This document shows positions 1 to 8,206 of a stretch of 64,000 bases of DNA, piece after piece. The notes under the pieces were generated by a model, which was given only the letters and a program-made list of their open reading frames with translations, ran no database searches and had not been told where the DNA came from. A program made the position numbers and the translations under genes. How positions within the stretch are numbered: position 1 is the first letter of the stretch; each line of letters begins with the position of its first letter. The stretch is from Gracilimonas sp040904925 (GTDB lineage: Bacteria > Bacteroidota > Rhodothermia > Balneolales > Balneolaceae). Location of the stretch: contig JBBDSP010000027.1 of the NCBI GenBank assembly GCA_040904925.1, forward strand, positions 1 to 64,000. The letters run 5' to 3'.

Positions 1-173
1 AAATATAATTATTTTGAAACAGATTTTACTTGTTATTTAAAACAGTACCTTTTTTGTTTAGTAGCCGAGGCTAATTATTTGATAATTCTAATCTTTAGGC
101 TATTGTCTTTCAAACAGAAACAAATTATTCTGAATGAAGTTTAATCGGGGAAACATCAATTAAATATGGATCT

Positions 174-377
174 ATGAAAGACACGATAGGTAGAATTCTG
201 ACGATAGGGGGAGTATTAGGCGTTATTTATTTCGGATGGCAATATTATGAGGATTCCGAATCCTTTGAAGCATTTGGAGCCGATGTAGCTGTAAGTACCG
301 GTGACTATACCCCAATCATTATATCGGCAGTAGTTATGCTGGCCGGAATTGTAATAACGAGATTCAATTTTAAATAA
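174..377 (+). CDS. Small two-helix membrane protein, unknown function
   Basis: A 67-residue protein with two hydrophobic segments (about residues 8-24 and 46-63) separated by a short acidic loop containing the run EDSESFEAFGAD. It should therefore be a hairpin in the inner membrane. I do not recognise a family. It is a single-gene unit: a clear terminator follows within about 15 bases, and the next gene lies on the opposite strand. The start is the only ATG before the first helix. Its reality rests on the membrane pattern and the terminator right after its stop. Confidence 0.6.
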   Translation: MKDTIGRILTIGGVLGVIYFGWQYYEDSESFEAFGADVAVSTGDYTPIIISAVVMLAGIVITRFNFK

Positions 378-386
378 TCTGTTTTT

Positions 387-423
387 TTAGCCGTGAATGA
401 TATTTTTATTCACGGCTTTTTTA
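387..423 (+). terminator. Rho-independent terminator
   Basis: A 10-bp stem (AGCCGTGAAT / ATTCACGGCT) with a 9-base loop is followed by six T on the plus strand. It ends the small membrane protein gene and runs up to the stop codon of the converging dehydrogenase gene. Minus-strand reading gives A rather than T after the stem, so it works in the plus direction only. Confidence 0.8.
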
Positions 424-1257
424 TAGGCTGCAGAGTTTTTCGCTTATCTCCCACAGCTCTTTGGCAGCATTTTCATCTCTTGCAGTCTTGCTTGGTGTAG
501 CTACTTTTTTATTCCTGAAATACGCGCCATTTACATTTTTGATATCATTTGAAGAAGCCAGATAAATAGAAGTTGCGGCTCCCTTTTTCGGGGAAACAAA
601 AAATGGCTTGCCTATAGTGAACAAGGTTTTCATGATCCAGCTGCCGCTTTGGGCAAAGTTGGATGCTACAACTCCCGGATGTAAACTATTTGCAGTCACA
701 TTGGTATCTGCGACTCGGCGGGCAAGTTCTTTGGTGAACATGATATTGAACAACTTGGAGTTGCCGTAGGCTTTCCAAGGACTGAAATTTTCGTCGAGCT
801 GAATATTCTCCGGGTCAAATTCTCCGGCGCGGTGAGCTTCAGACGCTACGCTGATAATACGTCCGCTTGCAGCAGCCTTTATATGATCAAGCAACAAATT
901 AGTAAACAGAAAATACCCGATGTGATTTACAGCGAAAGTCATTTCAAGTCCGTCCACGGTTTCTTCTTTTTCGGAAGCAAGAAAACCGTGATTGTTGATC
1001 AGGACATCAATTTTATCGTAGTTCTTTTTGATCTCTTCTGCCGCTTTTCGGATTTCGGACTGTATGGCAAAATCGCATAGCACGATATCAATTCCCCTGT
1101 TTGAGGTTTCCTCGATGATCTGCTTTCTGGCTGTCTCGGCCTTATCCTCATTCCGGCACACCATTACGATGTACGCCCCTTTTTCGGCCAGAGCTTTTGT
1201 GGTTTCAAATCCAATTCCGGAGTTAGCACCGGTTATAATGCATAGTTTATTATTCAT
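421..1257 (-). CDS. Short-chain dehydrogenase/reductase (retinol dehydrogenase-like)
   Basis: An NAD(P)-dependent oxidoreductase of the classical SDR family, cytoplasmic, substrate unknown. With the start chosen here (the second in-frame ATG, MNNKLCIITG) the nucleotide-binding motif TGANSGIG sits at residues 9-16, where the family has it. The longer reading adds 12 residues that do not fit the fold. The NNAG strand motif appears as NNHG, and the catalytic Tyr/Lys pair is in YGNSK, preceded by SVAS. The length of about 278 residues and the following sequence SLHPGVV resemble retinol/WW-domain oxidoreductase-type SDRs. The gene stands alone, diverging from the GroES-like gene. The NNHG change is tolerated in this subgroup. 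Confidence 0.85.
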   Translation of the reverse strand: MNNKLCIITGANSGIGFETTKALAEKGAYIVMVCRNEDKAETARKQIIEETSNRGIDIVLCDFAIQSEIRKAAEEIKKNYDKIDVLINNHGFLASEKEETVDGLEMTFAVNHIGYFLFTNLLLDHIKAAASGRIISVASEAHRAGEFDPENIQLDENFSPWKAYGNSKLFNIMFTKELARRVADTNVTANSLHPGVVASNFAQSGSWIMKTLFTIGKPFFVSPKKGAATSIYLASSNDIKNVNGAYFRNKKVATPSKTARDENAAKELWEISEKLCSL

Positions 1258-1349
1258 GGAATGTATTACGCAATTTAAAGTATTCTGATTCACACAAACG
1301 GTTTACCAAAGCAGCAAATTCCTTATCTTTAGGAAAAGTCTGGAAAGCA

Positions 1350-1721
1350 ATGATACAAGAATATCTGAACTCAATTGAGAAATTTGTGGTGGTGGGTGAT
1401 CGCGTGCTCATCAAGCCAAGAGATATGGAAACCCATACGCGAAGCGGGTTAGTTTTGCCTGCTTCCGTGAAGGAGAAAGAAGAGATCCAAAGCGGATATA
1501 TTGTGAAAACCGGTCCCGGTTATCCCATTCCGAATACCGATATCGAAGAAACCTGGAAGGGAAGTACTGATACTAAATATATCGGGATGCAGGCGCTGGA
1601 AGGAGACCTGGCTATTTTCTTGAAAAAGCAGGCTTACGAAATTGAATTTGAAAACGAAAAATACCTGATCGTCCCGCATGCGGCTGTTTTGCTGCTGATC
1701 AGGGATGAACAAACTACCTAA
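1350..1721 (+). CDS. GroES-like co-chaperone family protein
   Basis: A 123-residue protein with a Cpn10 fold signature: VVGDRVLIKPRD near the start, then SGLVLPASVKEKE, where GroES has its mobile loop, and a glycine/proline turn KTGPGYPIPN. It is longer than true GroES (about 95 residues), with an insert around residues 60-80. No groEL is adjacent. It is probably a divergent GroES paralogue rather than the main co-chaperonin. The C-terminal strand LIVPHAAVLLLI fits the Cpn10 barrel. Its stop codon directly abuts the ATG of the YitT gene, so the two are probably co-transcribed. Confidence 0.75.
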   Translation: MIQEYLNSIEKFVVVGDRVLIKPRDMETHTRSGLVLPASVKEKEEIQSGYIVKTGPGYPIPNTDIEETWKGSTDTKYIGMQALEGDLAIFLKKQAYEIEFENEKYLIVPHAAVLLLIRDEQTT

Positions 1722-2381
1722 ATGAACAAAGAAAAAGAGTACGAAAACGACGAAAAGAATATTCAAGAGATCAAGGAAGAAAAAAAGCAAAAGCACTCCG
1801 TATTAGATGACATTCAGGGAATTATAATAGGATCATTATTGGCTGCCTTTGGTATTGCCATCTTTTCCCATATGAATTTCCTGATCGGCGGAACGGCCGG
1901 CGCGGCTTTTTTAACTCAATACTCCACAGAGTTTTCATTTGGACAGGTCTTCTTTGTGATTAATTTGCCGTTTTATGTTTTGGCCATAAAAAAACTGGGC
2001 TGGGATTTTACCATTAAAACGTTTATTGCGGTTTCGGGAGTCTCTTTTCTTACTGAATACATTCCTGAAATTTTTGAGTTTGGTGAGATCAACCCATGGT
2101 TTGCGGCAATCTTTGGAGGCTTCCTGATTGGTAGTGGTCTGCTCATGCTGTTCAGGCATAAAGCAAGTTTAGGTGGTTTGAATATCCTTTCTATTTATGT
2201 GCAGGAATATTTTCAGATCAGTGCCGGTAAATTCCAAATGGTGGCTGATACCCTCATTATTTCCGCCGCTTTCTTTATTGTGGATTGGCAAGCTGTGGCA
2301 TTTTCAGTACTTGCTGCTGTGGCGCTTAATATTATCCTGGCGATTAATCATAAGCCCGGGCGTTATCGTGGTATGAGTTGA
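1722..2381 (+). CDS. YitT/DUF161-family inner-membrane protein
   Basis: A 219-residue membrane protein with a charged N-terminus of about 25 residues (EKEYENDEKN...) and five or six hydrophobic helices. The segment LIGGTAGAAFL after the first helix and the helix beginning GQVFFVINLPFYVLA are typical of the YitT (DUF161) family. Family members usually carry a C-terminal cytosolic DUF2179 domain; this one ends after the last helix and lacks it. It starts immediately after the TAA of the GroES-like gene. Transport function has been proposed for the family but the substrate is not established. Confidence 0.75.
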   Translation: MNKEKEYENDEKNIQEIKEEKKQKHSVLDDIQGIIIGSLLAAFGIAIFSHMNFLIGGTAGAAFLTQYSTEFSFGQVFFVINLPFYVLAIKKLGWDFTIKTFIAVSGVSFLTEYIPEIFEFGEINPWFAAIFGGFLIGSGLLMLFRHKASLGGLNILSIYVQEYFQISAGKFQMVADTLIISAAFFIVDWQAVAFSVLAAVALNIILAINHKPGRYRGMS

Positions 2382-2434
2382 GGGTTTTAAATACCTGACA
2401 GGGTTGATTTAGCTGTCCAAGCCATTAAAACCCT
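2381..2434. other. Weak inverted repeat after the YitT gene
   Basis: Ten-base arms AGGGTTTTAA and TTAAAACCCT are separated by 34 bases that include ACCTGACAGG. There is no T-run of terminator quality. It could be a weak transcript-end structure; I give it low weight. Confidence 0.3.
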
Positions 2435-2506
2435 TTCGGGAATGAAAGCTCCAAATTTTTTCGTTAATTGCTGCGTAAGTATTTCTTTAATTAAAATTAC
2501 AGAACT

Positions 2507-3418
2507 ATGAATCGCCGTCAATTCTTACTCAGATCTGCTTTAATGGGAGCCGCTGCAACTCTTCCGGTATCCAAACTTTTTGCGCTTGGGCAAGAGAGTC
2601 CATTTAAAACCCTCAGAAGAAATGTGGGGACCTTTAAAGGACAAGGAGGAACCATTGGCTGGCTGGTGAATGAAAGCGGTATCGTAGTGATCGATTCACA
2701 GTTCCCTGAATCTGCTGAAAATTGTATTTCAGGACTGGAAGAAATGAGTGAGGTTGCTTTTGATATGCTTATCAACACCCATCATCATGGAGATCACACA
2801 GCTGGAAACCCGGTTTTCAAGGAAAAAGTAAAACAGATCATAGCGCACCAAAATGTGCCCGACCTGCAGCGTGCAGCTGCTGAAAGAAACGGTCAGGAAG
2901 CATTAGATTCTCAGGTATATCCCAACACGACCTATGAGGAGTCCTGGAGCCAGGAGGTAGGAGATGAAACGGTTCACCTAAAACACTACGGACCAGCGCA
3001 CACCGGTGGAGATACCGTGATATATTTTGAGAAAGCGAATGTGGCTCATATGGGAGATCTGATGTTCAATCGCGCCCACCCCTTCATTGACAGAGGCTCC
3101 GGTGCTAACATCGCAAACTGGATCACCACGCTCGAAACGGTAGCTAATGAACTGCCAAATGATGCGATCTACATCTTTGGACATGGAAATTCTGATTATG
3201 GTATCACCGGTTCCAAAGAAGACCTGGCTGTAAAAGTGGATTTCCTGGAGGCACTCCTTGATTATACCCAAAAAGGAATTGCTGAAGGAAAATCAAAAGA
3301 GGAGCTAGCTGAAGTTGAAACTTTGGATGGCTTTGAAGAATTTAAAGCTCCGGGATGGAACCTCCCGTTAAGTGCTAATGTAGAAGTTGCGTATGCAGAA
3401 CTCACCGAAGATAACTGA
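2507..3418 (+). CDS. Tat-exported metallo-beta-lactamase-fold hydrolase
   Basis: A 303-residue protein beginning with a twin-arginine signal (NRRQFLLRSALMGAAA, cleavage near residue 27). It is therefore exported folded and probably with metals bound. The zinc motif THHHGDHTAG has H92, H94, D96 and H97. A further metal histidine lies in GPAHTGGD and the bridging aspartate in MGDLMF. GHGNSD late in the protein supplies the last histidine. It resembles quinoprotein-relay or glyoxalase-like MBL-fold enzymes more than true class B beta-lactamases. The substrate is unknown. A 56-residue cysteine-rich gene overlaps its end. Confidence 0.85.
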   Translation: MNRRQFLLRSALMGAAATLPVSKLFALGQESPFKTLRRNVGTFKGQGGTIGWLVNESGIVVIDSQFPESAENCISGLEEMSEVAFDMLINTHHHGDHTAGNPVFKEKVKQIIAHQNVPDLQRAAAERNGQEALDSQVYPNTTYEESWSQEVGDETVHLKHYGPAHTGGDTVIYFEKANVAHMGDLMFNRAHPFIDRGSGANIANWITTLETVANELPNDAIYIFGHGNSDYGITGSKEDLAVKVDFLEALLDYTQKGIAEGKSKEELAEVETLDGFEEFKAPGWNLPLSANVEVAYAELTEDN

Positions 3419-3563
3419 TCAAGAATTATCCCAAAAACAAGAACCAAGGCGCTGCCAGTTTTGTGGACAGATGGCAGAATTGGTTTGGGTGCACGGACAT
3501 GGACAATGTGCTGCCTGCGGAACAAACGCTGAGGAATGCTGCCGGGGCGAGGTTAAGTGTTAA
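3393..3563 (+). CDS. 56-residue cysteine-rich zinc-ribbon protein
   Basis: A small ORF starts with ATG 26 bases before the end of the metallo-hydrolase gene, in another frame. It encodes 56 residues with CQFC at 21-24, CAAC at 39-42 (sequence CAACGTN), then ECC at 48-50 and a final Cys. Two CxxC pairs 14 residues apart, plus the motif HGHGQC, give a zinc-ribbon or knuckle pattern. The N-terminal 20 residues are polar (KITDQELSQKQEPRR). The overlap suggests translational coupling to the exported hydrolase. It has no signal peptide. I know no assigned function; the cysteine spacing and coupling argue for a real gene that length cut-offs would miss. Confidence 0.7.
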   Translation: MQNSPKITDQELSQKQEPRRCQFCGQMAELVWVHGHGQCAACGTNAEECCRGEVKC

Positions 3564-3582
3564 GGTGCGGGTGTGTATTACA

Positions 3583-3636
3583 GTGTTTAGGTGTTAATGT
3601 GTTATAGCATGTCATAACACATTAACACCTAAACAC
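3583..3636. repeat. Long perfect hairpin between convergent genes (element A)
   Basis: Arms of 23 bases (positions 3583-3605 and 3614-3636) are exact reverse complements around an 8-base loop AGCATGTC. The arms consist of near-repeats of GTGTTWAGGTG. Further imperfect half-copies lie outside on both sides (GTGTTAAGGTGCGGGTG on the left, CGCACTGTAACAC on the right). It lies between the cysteine-rich gene and the 3' end of tamB, so it may end both transcripts, though there is no clean T-run. It shares its design with elements B-G in this window. Confidence 0.8.
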
Positions 3637-3658
3637 TTTCGCACTGTAACACTTTTGA

Positions 3659-6600
3659 TCAATAATCATATTGCCATCTAAGGTCAATTCCCTGCCGATT
3701 ATCATCGCCCTGGGTAATAATCAGATCAAGGTTCTTATTCAGAAGATATTCCAGTATAAATATAGTTTTTGGTGAAACTCCACTGATCTCATTCACAATG
3801 GCAAAGAATGTTTTACGGTTCAGGTACCATCCTGTTCGAATAGAAGTCCCGCCTGATCTCGTTGTTTCGATCTGTACTACGTCAATACCCAATTCCTGTG
3901 TTGCAAGAGTCTCAAATTCATCCAGTAAAACCCCCACCAAAAGGTCGGTTGGAGATGAGCCGCTTCCTCCGCTCACCACCTGCTGCCATGATTCAAGAGC
4001 GTAACACGGTTTGTTGAAAAGCGTGTAGCAGATGATATCCTGCTGTTCCATTTGAGGTTCACTTTCAAATCGGAATTCCGGATCAATAGCATTCCCTTCA
4101 ATGATGTAGTACAGAACAATTGGGTCACCCTCTTTTTGGGATGATTGAGGAATGTAGCTGGTGTTGATGTAGATATCCGGTTCAGTAAGTGGACCGCTAA
4201 AGGTGAACCGTCCCTCTTCAACTGTAAATTGTTTTCCGAGAGGGCGAACATATCCTCGTTCTGCATCCAGTGTTCCAAAAAGCTGAAGGTCTTCATCCCC
4301 GGTTTGTTTCTGGGCATCAAGCTCTCCGGTGAGTTCAATTTCAAGATCCAGGTAACGGCGGTTGCGGATAAGAAAATCTCGTTCGATTACGAACTGCATA
4401 TCAATAGCGAGTGAGTCATATGGGCTGAATGAGGACGCATTTTCTTCTTCAAGCTCAACGGTTTCAACTGATCTTTCTCCAAAATCCTGTAAATAAATAA
4501 ATCCGTTTTTGATGTTCAGTTGTCCGGAAGCCGTTGGTGTGGTAGGAGGCCCGGACAAAGTACTATTCAGGTCAATGGTAAGATTGTAATCTGAAGTGTT
4601 TGCCAATCGAAAGCGGGTAGCTCTTGCATTAATATCAAGGTTTGATGGGGTGATGCCATCCAGATCTATGGAGCCGTCAGCCGAAAAACTTCCACTACCG
4701 CTTGTCATATTAAAACTGTTGAGTAGCAGATTCCCGCTGTCAGAAAAACCAAGTTCAGAACTGATCCTTGTAAGATTGATGCCGGCAATTGGTATGTTTA
4801 GTTCACCACCGCTAAGTCGTAAAGAGCCTTTAGGAGTCAGGTTTTCTTTAGTTCCGGCAATATTTATGTCAGCATTCAGGGTTCCTCTTAACCGGCGCAT
4901 GTAGTCCTTATTCAGGAAATCGTTAAATACAGAAAGGTTGAAGTTGTCGGTAATTAAATTGAACGAGAGCATATCTGACTCATCCGGCATGATAAATTCA
5001 AAAGTCCTGAAATCCATAGAAATTGGAATTTCAGCACTTATTGAAGCTGCTTTCTGTCCACGGGCATTGATCTCGGTGATCCCGCTCATTTTTTTCTGTT
5101 GATGATAATACTCGAAGCTGGCAAAAGCAGAATCAATTCGAATTCCTGAAAGAGTGGGGTCTTGCAAGTTAAACCGCCCCTCAAAATCAGGGTTACCTGC
5201 AGAACCGGAAAGACTTCCGTTGAAGCTTAAAAATCCTGTTGTTTGCGTGATCTGAAAATTTTGCAGCAGACTCTGGAAGTCATCGAGATTAATTGGGTTT
5301 ATCCTAATTTCTCCACTGACGGGTTCCTCAAAAAAGGAGTCATCCAGTTTTTCCGGAGCTTGGGGCACAAATGGAATATCAAGCTGACCGGCAATGGCTT
5401 CTTGTCCATCCAGTGTTACTGACATGTTTGCATTGAGACGCTCGGATGCCAGTTCGAAATTTAGACCAATACGATCTAATTCCGTACTCTGATAGGTAAG
5501 GTTTGTAATTCCAAGCGCACCATTTCCGGATAGTTGATCAGGTGAATTGTCAATTTCAAGATCTCCTGATAAAATTCCATCCACAAAGCGTTCCCCAAAA
5601 ATGATATCCTGAATTATCCCGAAATCGAAATCGTGACCTTCTGCCCATATTTGTTGACTAAGGGAGTCGGCATAAGGAATTGCGAGGTTCAGGTAAGTTC
5701 CTTCATCGGAGCTGATCATCAGGGTATCACTCTGTATGGAGTTATCCCGGTAGTTTAGCCTGAATGGTCGCTGTAATGAAAGGAGGCGAGATGGCGTTTG
5801 AAAATCGAAAGTGTCCCAGGTTAAGGAGGTTTTAAGAGTTTCCGTGTTGATGTCATAGTTACCTGATTGAGAAATTTCCCCTGCTTCCCCACTTACTATA
5901 TCAAGGGTGAAGTTTCCTGAAAGAGAATCGACAGTTGAAATTCCAACTGCTGAAAATTCCAGGTCCTGCAGCATAACGTTCGAGAAAGAAGGCTGATCTA
6001 TATCCAGTGAAAAATCATATCCATACTCTTCACGAATAGAGATTTTTGTAGAACCCTCGATTGTATTGGCAGTAAAAAGAGAATCGTATCGAATATCATT
6101 TAGTTTAATATTGCCATCAAAAAGGAGTTCACTTTCTATGATCTCTGTTACGTTTCCAGTTATAGTTCCGGTGGCGTTAAATATTTCAGCTCCAACCAAA
6201 GAAGCGAGTGGCTGCACGTTTTTGAGCTGCATGTCAAGAGCGAAATTATTGTCCGGGTCAGTTTGATCCAGGAGGTTTCTTCGGCCTGAGAAACTACCTT
6301 CTATAACTTCACTGAGTAAATTTCCTTCGTGAACTGTTAAGATAGTGCCGGATAACCCTGCATTCACATTAAGAGAATCAAAGGATGCACCATTCACAAA
6401 ACTTGAATCGATGCGTAAGTTGGCATTAAGTCGTATTTGTTCGGGATCAAAATATTGCCCGTTTCCTGTTGCAGCTAAGTTGATAGAAGTTTCAAAATCT
6501 TCCGCACCGTAGACTTCCTGTGCATTAAAATCACGGGTTTCTATGATGAAACTGTAGGAAGGCAATTCACCTAAAAAGTCAGAAACGGCAACATCAAAAT

Positions 6601-8206
6601 TCAGTTTATCTTCGATGAGCTGAATAAAACCTGCTGCTTCCACCCGGTCTTTTGTAATATCCCCCGTCACGCCTAGATCGGAAAACTTCTGCCCGTTTAT
6701 AACAATAGTATCTTTTGCAATTACAGGTTTAATGGCGGTTACTTTTGAGCTGGCACTATCACGGGTTATAATAGTTCTTTTAGTGAATAGGCTTGGAGTT
6801 ATAGAAAAATCCCAGGGGTCATCAGTCAGTTCAAAGCCTTTTCCATTTGCCTTGGCACGGAAGCTTAGTTCTCCATTTAGTTCAGGATTTTTTAGCCACC
6901 AACCCAGATCAATATGTTCAACCCGGCTTTGAAGACTCCAGTCTGGTTGCTCAGAAAAAATGCTTTTTATGTCGGTGATCAGAGCGATCTCATCTTGCCC
7001 GTCTTTGGCCTGAATTGTAGCTAATGAGTTCCCCTCGATAATGGTGCCGCTGCCAAATAAGATCTGAAGATAGTAGTCCTGATATTGGATCTCATTCAGT
7101 GTAAATCCCCAAGTGAGATCCATGTTTTCATAATCCTCACTTATATTCCCCTCCAGGGAAAACTGAAAATCACCGATCTCTGCATCTATGGAATCGTTGG
7201 TGAAATAACCCAGGTCCAGATTTTTCCCATTTATCCCAAATAAATTCAGGGTAGGGGTTTCAGATATCGAAACATCAGAAACAACAACCAAGTCATCAAA
7301 GCCATCTCCTTCGGCCTGAAGTTCAACTTGTAAAGATCGGAAACTTCCACTGATACCAAGAGATAATTGAAGATTATTTTCAGGGAGTTGATAATCCAGA
7401 TAGGGTTGAAAATCCTGAAATGAAAGAGGCATGCTAACCCCCTCAAAAGCAAGGGAAGAATCTTGCAGTCCGGTAAAGCCATTAACCCTGAAGAGCGTTC
7501 GTCCTGTTTCTATCACAAGCTCATTCAGAGAGATCATCTCATCTTCATAAGATGCAGAGCTTGAGAAAGAGATCGGTTCCGGAAGCCTTCCTTCAATGAG
7601 TCGGAAGGAGAGAGAGGAAAGGGAGGCTGAAATTTCGTCTTTAAAACTAAAGGCTGCGGAGGCAGAAAGTTTCTCTATGGAAAGGGAGGAGTCCGGGAGA
7701 AATGTAGGTGAGTGTACAAAGATCGAACTGTTATCAACCTGCAAGTTCTGAATATCTATACCGAAAGCTGAACCGGCTGTCGAAGTGTCTTCCGTGGCCT
7801 CAGTTTTAAGCAGATCCTGCACATTGAATCGCTCATCATCGGTTTCAAGAATACGAGTTTTTAAACCGGAAATATTGATATTTGACGCACTGAAATTAGA
7901 GTTCAGTAAACTCCAGATATCATAAGTGATGCGGAGTGAATCTAATGATAGTAAGGTGTCTTTTTGGCTGAGGTGAATATCATAAATAGAGAAGTCGTTC
8001 CAAAGATCACCATCAATATCAGCGATAGTGAGGGTTCCATTCAGGCTTTCGTTTGCTATAGATTCTGCCTGTTTTTTCGCGAAAGAATGCACCCAGGATG
8101 TTTTAAGCGATAGCCTTGCCAGTGCTGCGATTAGTATAAGCGAAAGGAGAGCCCAGGCTAAGCCTTTGAGCATTTTAGGGAGGATATTTTTTTTATCTGT
8201 ACTCAT
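3659..8206 (-). CDS. tamB: TamB-like translocation and assembly module protein
   Basis: A very long (1515-residue) periplasm-spanning protein with one N-terminal membrane helix (about residues 12-30, LAWALLSLILIAALARL). The body is repetitive, beta-rich and AsmA/TamB-like. The C-terminal DUF490 region carries the signature RGYVRPLGKQFTVEEGRF followed by PDIYINT, and the protein ends in ...LRWQYDY. TamB forms a hydrophobic-groove bridge between inner and outer membranes for lipid transport and outer-membrane protein assembly. The TAATG overlap with the upstream BamA/TamA-like gene shows translational coupling, the usual partner arrangement. It is longer than the E. coli protein (about 1260), as is common in Bacteroidota. 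Confidence 0.9.
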   Translation of the reverse strand: MSTDKKNILPKMLKGLAWALLSLILIAALARLSLKTSWVHSFAKKQAESIANESLNGTLTIADIDGDLWNDFSIYDIHLSQKDTLLSLDSLRITYDIWSLLNSNFSASNINISGLKTRILETDDERFNVQDLLKTEATEDTSTAGSAFGIDIQNLQVDNSSIFVHSPTFLPDSSLSIEKLSASAAFSFKDEISASLSSLSFRLIEGRLPEPISFSSSASYEDEMISLNELVIETGRTLFRVNGFTGLQDSSLAFEGVSMPLSFQDFQPYLDYQLPENNLQLSLGISGSFRSLQVELQAEGDGFDDLVVVSDVSISETPTLNLFGINGKNLDLGYFTNDSIDAEIGDFQFSLEGNISEDYENMDLTWGFTLNEIQYQDYYLQILFGSGTIIEGNSLATIQAKDGQDEIALITDIKSIFSEQPDWSLQSRVEHIDLGWWLKNPELNGELSFRAKANGKGFELTDDPWDFSITPSLFTKRTIITRDSASSKVTAIKPVIAKDTIVINGQKFSDLGVTGDITKDRVEAAGFIQLIEDKLNFDVAVSDFLGELPSYSFIIETRDFNAQEVYGAEDFETSINLAATGNGQYFDPEQIRLNANLRIDSSFVNGASFDSLNVNAGLSGTILTVHEGNLLSEVIEGSFSGRRNLLDQTDPDNNFALDMQLKNVQPLASLVGAEIFNATGTITGNVTEIIESELLFDGNIKLNDIRYDSLFTANTIEGSTKISIREEYGYDFSLDIDQPSFSNVMLQDLEFSAVGISTVDSLSGNFTLDIVSGEAGEISQSGNYDINTETLKTSLTWDTFDFQTPSRLLSLQRPFRLNYRDNSIQSDTLMISSDEGTYLNLAIPYADSLSQQIWAEGHDFDFGIIQDIIFGERFVDGILSGDLEIDNSPDQLSGNGALGITNLTYQSTELDRIGLNFELASERLNANMSVTLDGQEAIAGQLDIPFVPQAPEKLDDSFFEEPVSGEIRINPINLDDFQSLLQNFQITQTTGFLSFNGSLSGSAGNPDFEGRFNLQDPTLSGIRIDSAFASFEYYHQQKKMSGITEINARGQKAASISAEIPISMDFRTFEFIMPDESDMLSFNLITDNFNLSVFNDFLNKDYMRRLRGTLNADINIAGTKENLTPKGSLRLSGGELNIPIAGINLTRISSELGFSDSGNLLLNSFNMTSGSGSFSADGSIDLDGITPSNLDINARATRFRLANTSDYNLTIDLNSTLSGPPTTPTASGQLNIKNGFIYLQDFGERSVETVELEEENASSFSPYDSLAIDMQFVIERDFLIRNRRYLDLEIELTGELDAQKQTGDEDLQLFGTLDAERGYVRPLGKQFTVEEGRFTFSGPLTEPDIYINTSYIPQSSQKEGDPIVLYYIIEGNAIDPEFRFESEPQMEQQDIICYTLFNKPCYALESWQQVVSGGSGSSPTDLLVGVLLDEFETLATQELGIDVVQIETTRSGGTSIRTGWYLNRKTFFAIVNEISGVSPKTIFILEYLLNKNLDLIITQGDDNRQGIDLRWQYDY

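Noticed and set aside
3973..4344. 123-residue minus-strand ORF within tamB
   Set aside because: A shadow frame of the long TamB gene.
3659..8206. Long repetitive protein as a surface adhesin
   Set aside because: The C-terminal DUF490 signature and coupling to an Omp85 gene identify it as TamB.
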